Below, one piece after another: positions 43,250 through 57,100 of a stretch of 64,000 nucleotides of DNA (within the stretch, counting starts at the first letter, position 1; each line of letters begins with the position of its first letter). Origin of the DNA: Elmis aenea (lineage: Eukaryota > Arthropoda > Insecta > Coleoptera > Elmidae); the NCBI GenBank assembly GCA_947652605.1, contig OX393576.1:14472575-14536574 (forward strand), given 5' to 3'. Position numbers and translations under genes: made by a program. The notes beneath the pieces were generated by a model. That model saw only the letters and a list, made by a program, of their open reading frames with translations, did not search any database and was not told the origin of the DNA.

Positions 43250-44977
43250 CAGCTAATCTTAAAAAGACAGTTAAATACAATTGATGAATTAAGATTAGCT
43301 TTTATGGCACAATGATATGTCCATTATTATACAAACTTATGTAGTTAAAAATGTTTTTTTTTTGATAATTTTTTCTAATTTCATTGTTTTTCATACTTTT
43401 TATGCTGAATGTTACTACATAAACCCGTCGTTTCACATTCATCATTAATGATATTTTGTAGTTTTTTAGATACATAATCTTGTATAATAATGGACGTACC
43501 ATTGTACCACAATAAAAAAGTTTTGAAATACACTTAAATTCACCAAAATACAAAGTTACTTTTGAGTCTTCCTGTATAATAAAGAAATTAAGTCAAATCA
43601 AATTGTGTCACAATAAACACATTTCATGAGTCCCTTATCATAAAATCTGATTGTTTACATGTAAATGTCAATAATCGGCCAATAAAGTAAGGCCGATTAA
43701 TTGGTAATCGACCAATTTGCTTATCGGTGCAAATATCAATTAACGTATGTGTTGCAATTGTGCGGAAATTTTTTGGATGACTTGCCTTAACTTCTGTAAG
43801 GGTTTTAAGTAAAAAATAATGAATTTAAAATTAAGTAAATAAAAACAGAAATTATTAACACCAGTGTATACAAGTTTTTTGTGATACCCTGTATTTACCG
43901 CTAAGAGTAATTTCATTTTCGTAGCTAAATTTGTACTACCAATAACAGTAGATTAATTGCATATTAAGTCATTTTTATTATATACAATTTTTATATTACT
44001 TAACGTAGTTTTTTTTCAGAATTTAAAAGTTTGTATTTTAGTGCATTACAATTTATTAAATATATTGAAAATCCTTTTTATTGCTATAGCTGAATGGCGT
44101 GTTTTATTTTTATTATGTCCCAAGCTCAGTTAAAAGTTTCTACATAATCGTTCGATACATTATGATTTTAACTTTTTCAGAAACTATATGCGAACGAAAC
44201 ATTACTTAAATTAAGCATTAAACAGTAAAAATAAATACACAACTGTCTGATCTTCACTTTATATATTTGGCTTGGATTATTTTGCATTTGCTTTTGCTTT
44301 TCTGGGATACCAGTTAGTCTTGCGCTTCTTATCGATTTTATTTTGAATAGCATCGCTTTTTATTGTTGTTTCAGTCTTTTCGGCTCTCGAAGAGTTAAAG
44401 TCTTTTATCAGAGTATACAATTGTAATTTGGTTATAGTAGTTTTTTTTATCAAAACGACTTTAATATTCTCACTTTTTTGGTCATAATGACACCAATGGC
44501 GTAACTTCGCAATGAGGAAGCAAAAATACAATTTCATGTCAATAACGAGAAAAACAACGAAAAGTATATATGATACTAAATATCGTACATGGATCAGGGA
44601 ATAAATAAGAATTAATGTTAAACTAAAATTATTTTCTTAGTTTAAAAAAAAAAACACGTGGATAACTATAATAAATGCATTTGTAGAAAATGTATCGTGC
44701 AAAAGTTCTTTTTAAGTACTAAACATATTTATACAAGTATAACCAGTATGACATGACTGTAATTATCATTTTTAATATTTAAGTTAAGGCTAAAGGATCA
44801 AGTGTATTAAAAAATTATTTCTAAAAGGAACCAGTTGTTGACTAGTGTGATTAGTTTTAGCTCTGTTATTTTCATTTATTTTTCATACTAACTGTCTTAA
44901 GTCATTAAAAAAAATTCGAAATTTGAAAGACCCATAAAAAATCTCAAGTGGAGCAAAACGTTTTTCATTGATCTATA
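43250..44977. other. AT-rich DNA with one unassigned open frame
   Basis: A minus-strand open frame (44537-44277, 86 codons) is Lys-rich and has no recognised domain; it is probably chance. A short inverted motif around GGCCAATAAAGTAAGGCCGA occurs at 43678-43697. Confidence 0.3.
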
Positions 44978-45581
44978 CAGGGTGTGTAAAAATTGGCGAT
45001 GTTCTTCGTAAAATTCTAAGTCGAAAATCTTAATACGAAAATGTTGTACCATGCTTGCTGTGTCTGCAAGAGGTCCTCAAAGTTTTGACATTCAGTCTTT
45101 TAAAAAGCGTTATTATTTAATACTTGCAAATGAAAAAGCTGCGATTTGGAATAAAAATAAATTTCGAATAGTATTTTTTCCTAGATATTGTTCTTCCTTT
45201 TAAAATTTGGTGTTGAAAATATGTAAATCACTAATTTGAATGAAAATAATACATATGGCAACATTGTCATTAGCTGTCATCTCTGTTTTTCTCGTAATTA
45301 TTTCTAGTTTGTGTTTTACGATACCCAAAAGTTTGCAGCTATGTTTACGAACTGAAGGCTTTCAGTTCGAACAAAAATTGTAAATACCTAAGTAAAAATT
45401 GCTGATAAAAAAATGTCCAAACGCAAATCAATGTATGCAATGTTGCCAATTTTTTTTTCTTTAAATGGTTCCTGAGGCCATAGGAAGCATGGCACAACAT
45501 TTTTGTATCAAGATTTTCGACTTAGAATTTTACGAAGAACATCGTCACGTGTAGCGCTTCCGCCAATTTATACACACCCTG
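44978..45581. mobile_element. Palindromic mariner-type element, CAGGGTGTG ends in TA
   Basis: Left CAGGGTGTGTAAAAATTGGC and right inverse CAGGGTGTGTATAAATTGGC are flanked by TA. The arms share GATGTTCTTCGTAAAATTCT and GTCGAAAATCTT blocks. No transposase was seen. Confidence 0.75.
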
Positions 45582-45640
45582 TATATTGACGAAAAATTGT
45601 AACAACGGTACATAGAAAAAATTCCATAAAAGTCGTTATA

Positions 45641-46008
45641 CAGGGTGTCCCAGATTACATTTCCAGCATGGGGATCTCGCTTATTATAGGAGATACCTAC
45701 AGGTTTGTTTAAATTAGATGAATTAATCCTTAGTATGAGAAGAGCCACAATCAATGTTAAAAAGTATACAATTCCGCGTACTTCAGATGTAGCAAAAAAT
45801 ATGAAAATGTTGAATTTCTTTTTTCTCTCGTAACTTTTTTGTCTTAATCATGAAATCAATTTTATTTGTACCTTTTGAAGGTACTTTTCTATGTAAAATG
45901 TAAGTAACTATTATCTTAGATTTTTTATCACTTTTTATTTTTGAGATTTTACCCCCATCTTCAATTTTTTTTTATGGGTCGTATGGAAATGTAATCTGGG
46001 ACACCCTG
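45641..46008. mobile_element. Palindromic mariner-type element, CAGGGTGTCCC ends in TA
   Basis: CAGGGTGTCCCAGATTACAT and its exact inverse lie at the two ends, flanked by TA (45639-45640 and 46009-46010). It is 368 bp with no coding content. It sits only 59 bp from the previous element. Confidence 0.8.
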
Positions 46009-46010
46009 TA

Positions 46011-48254
46011 TATGTATTAGTACGTAGCGGTTAATATCTACTTTCAATTGTTTTCTTTAAATACGCATTTTCAGATCTTTACGTTTCTCTGATATTGTTG
46101 ATTGATAATTTAATTTATTTTTCCACATATCAAACTCGGTAAACATAATTATCTTTCATTGACAAGACAAAGGATTGTTTGATTTTTTCAAAACCTGTTG
46201 TGGTTTTAATTTAAAAAAATGTGTGACATGTTTCTGGGCGGAAAAACAGTATATATCGATTAACAAATGAACGTCGTTTCATTTCATAGAAACCAACATC
46301 TTTAAAATGTGTGATTAATGGTTGTTACTTCAATATTTTAATTTTAAATAGGTAATTTAAATAGTTTTTATGGGTAGCACGTGTTTTATTTTTAAATTTA
46401 AGAACAGATACGTTAATTAATTAACCTTGATTATTTTATTTTTTGTTTTAAATAATCTTAATAAATTTCATGTAATATTGAATTTGGGAAAACGGTGCAA
46501 AAAGACCTAAGAAATCCGAAATTTTAAAGTATTTGTAAAATACGCATTTTTTCCTTCAAATAATACCACTGAAGTTTTTTTTGGCAGAATTGGATAATAA
46601 ACGTTCTACTTTACATGGAAACCTCTTGATGATAATTTTTTTGAGAAAAATTTGAAAATGTAAGGTACTAATAGATGATAAAGACCTGTTAAATGCCCAA
46701 ACGAGCTAAATGGTTTTGATTTCCAAAGTGAAATAAAGTTGTATTATATAAAACCTTCAAATAAAAAAAATAAAAATTCCGTTAATAATTTTCACTTAAG
46801 CAACGAATTGTCTTCATAGCCTCCTGATACAACTAGACACCATTATAAAAAAATGTTATCAAAAGTATTAAAATATTCACATGATAAGAACATGTTCTAT
46901 CTTATTATTAGACCAAAAACCATACTAGTGCCGTTCAAAACAAAAGTTAAATAATTTTTATTTTTATTTACAGAAAAATTTGGGATATATTTTAATTTTT
47001 AATGTTATCGAATGCTCTGTTACCATTTAATAAGGTGTAAAGTTTATAAGAGTTATTTATAAAAAAAAGAACGATGTGACAAAGGTGATAATAATCTCTG
47101 ATACTCTCTGTTTAGTTCAGTAACTAACATTAAGTGACAAAATTCTTTATTCAAACAATATATGTGAAATGTAACTTTAATTTTAACGTTAAACTAATGT
47201 AAAAAACGAATAAAAGTGCTTAGTTTTAAAGAAAATGTAATAGTCCAATCCATTCTACAATTATATGACAACTTTTAAGACCCCGCTGTGCTTTCCTAAT
47301 GATTATTATCATTAATCTACCACAAAAGAAGATTCTAAGTTTAATCTTAACTATATCGATTTGGCATAATTAGAGTGCAAAGAAGGTAAGATAACTTTAT
47401 TATAGGGTCTTCTGTTAAAGTGTAGGTAACGTTTTACGTAAGAAGTCAGGAATGGTAAGTTGTAGCAGGGCGCGGCATTGCTATTGATCTACTCTGCGCC
47501 CCACAGTGACACTCAAACAGCTGTTCTACTACCTCATAACTTTATTATCTGTTTATTTGGCATCTTTTTCGTTATATCTCACAACGATTTCAATGATTTT
47601 AATAAAGTTTTTAATTGTTGTTTCGAATCACTTTTAATAAATATTTCGTCTGTAACTCTGAAATATAGCGTGGTCCAAAACTTTTTCGTAACTTTTTGAT
47701 ACATGATTTTTTGATTAAACAACGGGCAAAACTATTATTTCAAATATAAAAATTGTATTTTTTGTCGTTTTATTATTATTTTAATTGTTTTTTTTTTAAA
47801 TAAATGATTTTTACTAGGCGTTGGCTGTGAAATTACATAATTTAATATTTAAATTTTGAACATCTGTGAAAGGTTTATTATTCATAAGTTTAGCGGTACA
47901 AAGTTTTTGAAAACTTCCACAGCATCTTTAGCAATGGCTTGGGTAACGATCTTAAGGTGTAATTTTGACTGGCTGAGGTGGAAAAGACAGCTGCATTGTA
48001 AAACACTGACGAATCGTGGATGACCGCACTTTATATACAGTCAGCGATGCGCTACTGTTTTACGCTGACGCTAAACCTAGTCATTTGATAATTGCAGTGT
48101 AGGTTGGTTATGTAATACATTACTATTTTGAGTATAACTAATAGAACGAATGGCAATAAAACTTTAATTTGGTAGGCTTATGATAATAGCACTGGAACAA
48201 AATTTAATAATTTTAACAGCAAAGAAAATAATTTTAAAGTCCATGTGTTTTAAT
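46011..48254. other. AT-rich DNA, nothing recognised
   Basis: No gene or repeat boundary was supported in this 2.2-kb stretch. Confidence 0.3.
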
Positions 48255-49393
48255 CAGGGACTAAAAACGAAAAAAATTCCGTTCGTTTCTGTTCGGAACG
48301 AAACCGAAATATATCGTTTTCGTTCTAACCGAAAAAATTCTTTTTTCGTTTTCGTGAACCGAAATAATAACGGTTAAAACCGGTTTTACAATATTTTTTT
48401 GTCGTCAAAAAATCAATTTTTTTTCTAGTCACCACAACCCTCTATAAATACGATAACAATATTTGCGTCTCATCTCAACTAAAATATAAACGATGACGAT
48501 GGGGTTTGATGCTCACGGACATAATATTTTAGACTGGCGAACCGTCGCCATATTAAATTTACCAAATCGTTACACACATTAACATTTAACCATTTTATTA
48601 AGTTTAACACCCGTAAGGTGCAAAAACACAACGTGATTAGGTTAAATTAGACACACGATCTTTATCTAAAAATATGAAAATATAGCAAGTGCTGTTTTAA
48701 ATTTGTTTTAGTACTAAAAATCTATGCATTTGAATTAAATAAGATCCTGCTGTAATTATTTAAAAAGACAAAAGAATGAATTCAAGTGGATAATTTACTA
48801 AATGTTATAAATAAAAAAGATATTAAAAAAAACTTATATTAACTTGAAATATACTTTAACTTTATAGTTTGTACATACAATACGTACGTTTGTATATACA
48901 ATATACATTTTCACATTCCGTTAAATCTTACTAGCAACACATCTTCCAATAAATCTTCTGTTACATTAGTCCTTTTCGAAGTAAGAATAAATTTTACTAT
49001 TATTATGTCTAAACGCAAATAAAACATACACATTGATAACTAATATATATCCAATCAAGAGTATATTCTATATTGATGATCTAAAAAACAAATTAGAAAG
49101 AGAGAATATCTGTACCGTTAATTGTGTTACACGAAATTGCAAGTATAAACAATAAAGTTGTTAATACATATTCACGTAAATATATGGAGAAAAGTGAAGC
49201 TCACTTATTTCAAGTGAGATTTTTTACTGCCTCGTGGAGTCTCCCCAGCACAGAAGGTAAATTCGCGTTTGTGTTTAACAAATAAAATTGAAATAGCGAC
49301 AAAACCGGTTAAAACCGGTTTTGGAAAATATTTATTTCGTTTTCGTTCTTAAAAAAATTTCGTTTAACGTTTTCGTTCCGTTCTCAGTCCCTG
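48255..49393. mobile_element. Non-autonomous hAT element with exact 8-bp target duplication
   Basis: Ends are CAGGGACTAAAAACG and, inverted, CAGGGACTGAGAACGG. GTTTTAAT flanks both sides (48247-48254 and 49394-49401). Subterminal regions are dense in AACGAAAACG-type and AACCGGTTTTA motifs in inverted arrangement. The interior is AT-rich without a transposase. Confidence 0.88.
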
Positions 49394-49401
49394 GTTTTAA
49401 T

Positions 49402-49995
49402 ATAAAGATTTTTTAGGAAGCTGTTCACATTTTGCAAAATCGAGACGTAAAAATGTTTATGTAATAATTTGACGAATGTTACTTAAGTTTCAGCAAAACA
49501 ATAGCACAAATTCGATTGTAAATAACAAGTTTTAGGCAAGAGAACAAAAAATTTCTTTAGAACCACCGTTGATAAAATCTGCAAATAACTATCTGCAGTC
49601 TGCACCATAGCCGCATTAAAAATAAGCGAAAAAGTAATTAAAACTTTCAAGTTAATTTTAATTTTAAACTTTTGATTGTGATTCATAAAACAAACCAGGA
49701 ATAATCACTTGGCAATAAATATTTAGTGCACTTGTATAAAAACAGTGCAATGTGTTTATATTTTCAGACTGTAAAAATCGCATTGCACACCCGGTGTTTC
49801 GTTGGGGTCGCCGAAAAAAACTGGACCGCATACAGCCCGCCAGTTTGACGAGCTTAGTTCAAACTGTGTTATAAGCTGAACGGACAATACAACTTCAAAC
49901 TTTATGTTTATCGAAGGGTTAATGTTTTTCAAATGATGAATTAATTAATCACTACATTAACCAATAGTCTGTGAAAAACAGAATTCGCAGCTTAA
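49402..49995. other. AT-rich DNA, nothing recognised
   Basis: Only short chance open frames were seen here. Confidence 0.3.
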
Positions 49996-50103
49996 TACAG
50001 GGTGAATATTATGTTCCAGGCCGATGTTGTTTTTGTATAACCCGAAAATGAATCACATTTTTTTAAATTTGGATTTTTTTATTCAACAGTAGGCTTATGA
50101 CAA

Positions 50104-50379
50104 TTATGTATGGAATATGACATCGCTCAAGTGACCACCTCTGGCAGCGTTACAAATGCCTGTTCTTTTAATAATATTTTTCATGACATTCTCGCACGTT
50201 TCGCGTGTTATTTCCGCAATTTCATGTCGAATATTGTCCTGAAGCATTGGAATTGTTGTTGGTTTGTTAGCGTAGACTTTTCCTTTTAGGTACCCCCACA
50301 GAAAATAGTCGGGTGACGTTAAATCGGGTGATCGCGGGGGCCAGTCTACTATACGTTGAATCGTTGACTTGCCTGGCAC
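50104..50379 (-). pseudogene. Mariner-like transposase, internally deleted
   Basis: The minus strand starts MPGKSTIQRIVDWPPRSPDL and runs through SPDYFLWGYLKGKVYANKP to GGHLSDVIFHT. The N-terminal helix-turn-helix end (GKSTIQRIVD) is fused directly to the last catalytic block (WPPRSPDLT), so the middle of the DDE domain is deleted. Upstream on the same strand, at about 50490-50370, the start MEHLTPQRVEVIKTFYLNNR is present but out of frame. Confidence 0.82.
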
Positions 50380-50540
50380 ATGATGAAGTCCAAAAAATCA
50401 CGCAGTTTTCTTCGCGTATTCACAATTGAACGATTATTTAGATAAAATGTTTTAATGACTTCAACACGTTGAGGCGTCAGATGCTCCATAATAAATTGTA
50501 ATTGACTACTCTTTAAGACTGCCAATTACTAAATGTCAAA

Positions 50541-50780
50541 TGGCCCCCGCGATCACCCGATTTAACGTCACCCGACTATTTTCTGTGGGGGTACCTGAAA
50601 GGAAAAGTCTACGCTAACAAACCAACAACAATTCCAATGCTTCAGGACAATATTCGACATGAAATTGCGGAAATAACACGCGAAACGTGCGAGAATGTCA
50701 TGAAAAATGTGATTAAAAAAACAGGCATTTGTAACGCTGCCAGAGGTGGTCACTTGAGTGATGTCATATTCCATACATAA
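50541..50780 (+). pseudogene. Duplicated mariner-like transposase C-terminus, opposite strand
   Basis: The right arm encodes WPPRSPDLTSPDYFLWGYLK and continues to GGHLSDVIFHT on the plus strand. It is nearly identical to the copy in the left arm and lacks any N-terminal part. Confidence 0.82.
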
Positions 50781-50886
50781 TTGTCATAAACCTACTGTTG
50801 AATAAATAAATCCAAATTTAAAAAAATGTGATTCATTTCCGGGTTATTCAAAAACAACATCGGCCTGGAACATAATATTCACCCTG

Positions 50887-52525
50887 TATAATTTGGTGTC
50901 ATTTTAGGTGTTATCGTCCAAGTTAAGATGGTTAGAATCTAGTTTATTAATTTCTTGAATAGCGGAAGTAGTGAAAAAATGGAGTGAATCCGAGAACATT
51001 TTCGAATTATAAATTATTACGTTTTCAAAAGGGCGCAAAGAAAGTTTAGATTCGGCTTTTGGTGATCAACCGGCTCCCTTGGCTATAACTTATCGCTGGT
51101 TTAAAGAATTTGAACTCGAAAGGATTTCTGTTCAGCATCAAAAAGGGGTAGGACATTCTCATATGACTGTTAAAAAAAAAAACAGTTGCTGGTATAAAGT
51201 TTGCTGAAAATGACAATAAAGACACCCATGCGGTAATAGATTATCAACCTAAATTGGATCTTCAGTTATTAGAACCATCCTTGACGATTATTTACATTTA
51301 AAAAACATAAGAGATCCTTTAAAAAAGTAATTTTTAATTAAACCAAATAAAAAAACAATTCATATTGATAAATGGATATCTTAAATAATTTAAGTATTCA
51401 TGAATAATCTTGCTTTACACTTTTTATCACTCACTGTTAAGTTACATTGTTGAGTATTGTGTTTTTACTGTAATAACTCCCAACAAATATTCTCATTTAT
51501 TGTTACTAAAACAATTTTTGTTCATTTAGTCTTCTACATTCATGCAATACAAATGATTGATAGATAGGCGATCTGATGGAGCGTAAAAAGCTGAATTAAA
51601 AAGCTATATGCTTTCATTGTTGCGCGATCAAGCTTTTTTGAGATACTTTAAATTGAAAATTCAGTAGCGACGAATAACAGTAAAATTTCCAAATCACTGA
51701 CAGCTTTGGGGTTTTAATTAATAATAAAATGTGTCATATCAATGTAATGTATTATAATTAAAATAAAATCATTATTAGTTTGCCAATTTATTATAACGAT
51801 ATACATTATACAAGATACAATATTTACAACGAACAATGATTATTGGACATCGTAAGGGATAGAAAGATGGTTAAATTAACAAAAACGTGCGGTTTTACAT
51901 TTTTTATTGTGATTTGGATTAAAAATTTTGATATGACGTTCATAAAAATTTAGTAAACAAAAATCAAATTGGGAATTTTTTTAAAATCGGTTATAAAAAT
52001 AATTTTGGGGAAAAAGTTGTAGATTTATTGACGCACTATAAAATAAAAACATTAATTTGTTTTTTAATTGTTTAAATTCTTGGGTAAATTACAAACTTGC
52101 ATTTTTTTCAATGGAAACCATACTTGGCTATGACCTTGTAAAGAGCTTTTTTCCCCTCTTTTTAATAATATAAGGTTTAATGTATTTATTTTGATCTTAG
52201 GCTCAGAACAAATAAAATTCTTTAAAAAGTCTCCATGAAGCTATAGAGTGCCATGAATATAAATAATATTGAAACAAATGAATGTTTTCATTTTACAGTG
52301 CGTAAAAAATCTACGACTTACCCCAATAATATTTTTGCACCATCAAGTATAACCGAGTTATTAACGATTTAAAAAAAATGCCTATTTTGATTTTTGTTTA
52401 TTAACTAGCGTGCCATGGGACTATTTTAAAACATTAAAGCATCACTGAATAGGTCTCAGAAAGGGAACAACTTGTCTAATATAAACTTCTTTCCCAATAG
52501 TGGCCCTTTTATGTGGACCACCCTG
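50887..52525. other. AT-rich DNA with a lone mariner-type end
   Basis: A broken open frame near 50975-51190 (GRKESLDSAF- and YRWFKEFELE-like text) hints at a decayed transposase N-terminus. A right-hand end (GTGGACCACCCTG, G at 52525, then TA) has no visible left partner. Motifs near 51865 (GATGGTTAAATTAAC) resemble the interior of the element at 59964. Confidence 0.4.
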
Positions 52526-53645
52526 TATATAAGACCTACAATTGACATTTCTCAGATTTTTAGAATATTCTAAGAGGAGGACATTTTTACATTTTCAGTA
52601 AGATTCTTTAAAAGAAAGTAAAAAAGCAGTTTTGCAAATCTAGCTATCCCCTATTTTTAACGGTTTTAGAGATCCCCATGCTTCTAATGATGAATCATAC
52701 AACCTGCACATATAAACAACTTACAACAGCAGAACAATAATGACTGTATTTGCAAGGGTAATATCACAAGAGGTGAACATTTCTTGGGAATCGTTTGTCG
52801 TTTCCATGAAAACTTCCAACAATTTCTCGCTACAAAAGTCATGAAAATTCCATGAGTCAAAGTTGAGTGAAATTTTCTGTGGCATTTTTTAGAATTAAAT
52901 AGGTCAAAGTTTTCATAGAAAAGACAAGCAAGATATTTTCATTTTGAATGGTATTTAGGAAGACAACTTTACGATATATATATGTATAGGGTGTATGTTT
53001 TCACGTGAACAACATGAGAATTTCAGAATCTGTTGGAGATAGGAGGATGGTTATATTAGCGAAGCAATGTGGTTGTGTGTGCTTAGTAAGAATCTTAAGT
53101 GAAATCGTGCTAATAGCGCTCAGTTTCTGAAATATCCTGAAAAAACTGAAAAACGTAATTTTCTTGTATGTGAGAACATCTCTTCTTAAAGGACACCCTT
53201 TTCATCGGTGTATGACTTTGTAAATGAGCTTTTTCGGCATTTTTAGGTTCCTGTTACGTATTTAATAAATTTTTATCATGTGTCGGTAGTAAAAGTAATT
53301 TTATAGCATTAAGTTAAAAAAATTATGAATTGTAGAGTTTTTTCACCACAGTAAACTTTTAGTTTCTTTTCAAGAGCATATAGATTGTGTGTTTAAAAAG
53401 ATCTACTTTATGAATGGAACAGGAATAATTAAGAATTATACATCTTAAATTTAATAAGAAAAATACACCCTTGCAAACTATGTAGACGTAAATTAATTAT
53501 GGCTCTCTTGAGAAATAAAAAACCTGTAGTGGGGAGAAACAATACCCAATCTACTTGTCGAAAAGATTATGCATTATAATAAGTTACCGCAAATAAGGTC
53601 CTGCAAAATGTTAATTTTAATATAAATAAATAAAAAGTGATAGAC
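52526..53645. other. AT-rich DNA flanking the LTR element
   Basis: Fragments resembling element interiors (GGAGATAGGAGGATGGTTAT near 53036) are present. No complete element was delimited. Confidence 0.3.
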
Positions 53646-53942
53646 TGTTAAGGAATGTCATTTTGTAAATATGTTGAACTTTTTTTATGATTTTTAATGT
53701 AACCGATGTAGAGACGATGTTGCAACACCGCTGAGTTGTATTTTATGCCATTTTATGGTAGGGTAGTTTACCACCGCTAGAAGTGTGACAAAAAACGCGG
53801 GAGTAAGAATTCTACAGCGAAGCAACTCAGATGTATCTATTTGTACCATTTATTACGAATAAAAGTTGTGTTACGTTGTGCTTTAATTACTCAATCAATT
53901 ATTACAATTCTATTATACGATTAAATCAATCACACACAAACA
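53646..53942 (+). repeat. Left LTR of the BEL/Pao element
   Basis: It starts TGTTAAGGAATGTC and ends CACACACAAACA. It contains an AATAAA at about 53859 and is the same length and, by eye, the same sequence as the right copy. Confidence 0.93.
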
Positions 53943-53958
53943 TTGGTCCTTCGAGCAC
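53943..53958 (+). other. Primer-binding-site candidate of the BEL/Pao element
   Basis: TTGGTCCTTCGAGC directly follows the LTR end. Its inverse ends GGACCA, as expected for a tRNA 3' end with CCA. The tRNA identity was not determined. Confidence 0.6.
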
Positions 53959-54134
53959 GGATTGGAACAAGTTCCACTAAAAATCAATTAAAAGTGAAAA
54001 GTGCCCGCCAGACGCCAACTTCGTCCATTTTCCGAAGACTACGTGGCTCTTATCGGCAGGTAACATCACGCAAACAACCAGGCTTCATTGGTCAGGTATT
54101 TATCCAGCTTTTTATATCCTCTCCCTAAATAAAA

Positions 54135-57100
54135 ATGGCATCAACAAAAGATTTAATCAAAAGACGAGGGGTAGTCAAACATAAATTGACATCTTTTGAA
54201 ACCTTTTTAGAAAAAATAGTTCCTCCTAATCAATTAGATGAGTATATAATTGAACAATTAAAAATTAAAGTAAATCTAGCGGAAAACTATTTGCTAACAT
54301 ACGACGAAATAAATATACAAATTATTGATAAATGTGAGGAGGGGACTGAGGGGAATCATTTGCAAGATCAGACGAAATTTGAGGATGACTATGTAGCCGC
54401 TATGGCCAAAGCCAAAAACCTATTAAAAAATTATAACAAAAAATATGTGGACGTGGATTCAATTTCAGTCGCGTCCATTAATTTAAACTCGCAACACGCG
54501 GTTATAAATGACAATAATTCTATTATAAGGGATCAGGGTGCTCCCATAAACGATTCTGTGCTACAAGCGGTAAAATTACCGACTATTCAGTTACCGAAAT
54601 ATTCCGGTTCTTTCGACAATTGGTTGGAATTCAAGGATTCTTATGAATCGTTGATTCATCAAAATAATTCGATTAATAAAATTCAAAAGTTCCACTATTT
54701 ACGGGCATCGCTTGGTGGTCAAGCAGCACAATTAATACACTCATTAGAGTTCTCCACCGCTAATTATGATTTAGCGTGGGATTTACTATGCGAACGTTTT
54801 AATAACTCGCGACTCCTAACACACAACCATATAAAAGCAATTTGCGAGATACGTCCTATTTCTGATGTATCATCTACACAATTACGTCAGTTAATCGACA
54901 ATACCACAAAACATTTGCGTTCTCTTGCCATATTAGGGCATTCCATTCAATTTTGGGACCCGTTACTAATCTATTTATTGGTGAAAAAACTAGATTTAGA
55001 GACAATGCGCAAGTGGGAGGAATTAAATAAGGGAGCTGATAAACCAACAATTAAGGAGTTTCAAGATTTTTTAAATGAAAGAGCAGATTTCTTAGAGACT
55101 TGCGAATTAAAGCAACACAAGGTCCGACCAAAACAAAAACATAGTGCGTTATTAGCTGCAGAAGTCAAGTGCAATAATTGTGGAAAAAATCATTTAATTT
55201 ATTCATGTAACGATTTTTTGAAATTAGATATACCGGAGAGACAAAAAAGGGTTGACTCATTAAAATTGTGCGTAAATTGTCTCCGTACAAATCACACCGT
55301 ACATCAGTGTAGATTAAAATCTTGTATTAAATGTAATCAACGGCACAATTCATTGTTGCACACTGAGTTAACACCACAAGATAATGCACAATCAAGACAA
55401 AATTCAGAAGTTTCATTAACCAGTCAGATTCATAACCAAGGGGTCATTCTAGCAACTGCTGTTATATATGTTTTAAATTATAAAAACGAATACATTAGGT
55501 GTCGATGTGTCATGGACAACGGCTCACAGTCCAATTTTATTTCAAGTAGTTTGTATAACAAATTACAAATACCATTAAACGATGCGAAAATTAGCATTAC
55601 AGGAATCGGAAAGATATCCACAAATGTAAAGGGACGATGTCAGATTAAATTAAAGTCGATGCATAGCAATTTCAATGTATCAATTTCGGTTTTAGTGATT
55701 TCAGCTATTAGCGAATCAATGCCGTCTAGTTCATTAAACGTGTCAAATTTGGACCTTCCAAAAAACATTCACTTAGCAGATCCTCACTTCTTCGAACCAG
55801 GTCCCATTGACCTACTCATTGGTGCAGGACATTTTTGGGATGTTTTATTGGGAGGAAAGATTCAATTGGGCAAAAACATGCCAGTTCTAGTGAATTCCAA
55901 ATTTGGGTGGATAGTTTCGGGGCCAATTTCCGAGACGCCACAACAAGTTTATTGCGGTGTATCAATGAGCAAAGAATTACATTTTGACTTACAAAAATTT
56001 TGGGAAATTGAAGGATCAGCTAGTGATCATTCAAATAACAATGATGATCAAGATTGCGAACAACAATTCATCTCAAGTGTTTCCAGAAACGATTCTGGAA
56101 GATTTATTGTTAAGCTTCCATTAAGGCAGCCAGTATCAAAATTAGGCGACTCTTCGATAACAGCTCTTAAAAGATTTTTGAATTTAGAAAAGGGATTGGG
56201 TTCCAGTCCTCACAGAGACGATTATGTAAGATTTATGAGGGAGTATGAGCAATTGGAGCATATGTCCAAGGTACCACACCCAGATTTAAATTCAGTCAGC
56301 TATTTTCTACCACATCATGGTGTTTTTAAAAACAGCGATACTAACTTAAAAATCAGAGTTGTGTTTGATGGCTCAGCACAATCATCTTCAGGTTATTCCC
56401 TTAACGACCTACAACATATCGGTCCAAAAATACATGGCGATATATTTTCTATTTTAATTCGTTTCCGATCGCATAATTTTGTAATATCGAGCGATATTTC
56501 TAAAATGTATCGTCAGATACAATTACATGACGAGCATAAACAATTGCACCAAATTTATTGGCGCGAAAGTCCGAACGTTGATGTGGCAGTGTACCAATTA
56601 AACACTGTCACGTATGGCACGAAAGCAGCACCTTATTTAGCAATCAGGTGTTTGCGGGAATTGTCAAGTCAAAACAAAACCGAATTTCCATTATCATGCG
56701 ACATCATTGACAGAGATTTTTATGTTGACGATGTTCTCTCAGGGGCGGACACTGTGCAAGGGGCACAGTTAATCTGCAATGAAATTTGTTCAATTTTACA
56801 AAGTGGAGGTTTCGAGATGCATAAATGGCGTTCTAACAGCGCTGAAGTTTTAAAATGCATTCAAAATAAAAACGATTCAAATGATGTAGTAACATTGGGC
56901 GAAACAAACGATTCAAAAATTTTAGGGATCCAATGGAACAGCAATTCAGACACTTTGTCATATAAAATACATTCTTTATCAGTATCAGAAAATTGTGATA
57001 CCAAAAGACAAATACTGTCAGAAATATCTAAGTTATATGATCCTTTGGGATTAGTTAGTCCGGTAATTATAATTGCAAAAATGATCATTCAAAAATTATG

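Larger units (their letters stand above)
49998..50886 (-). mobile_element. Palindromic mariner-like element with transposase ends in both arms
   Basis: CAGGGTGAATATTATGTTCC and its exact inverse form the ends, flanked by TA. The arms 49998-50343 and 50541-50886 are equal in length (346 bp) and differ at only a handful of positions. Each arm encodes the same transposase C-terminus in opposite orientation. The 197-bp centre holds a piece of the transposase N-terminus on the minus strand. Confidence 0.88.

Noticed and set aside
44277..44537. 86-codon Lys-rich minus-strand open frame
   Set aside because: Low-complexity Lys content in AT-rich DNA; no domain or partner exon.
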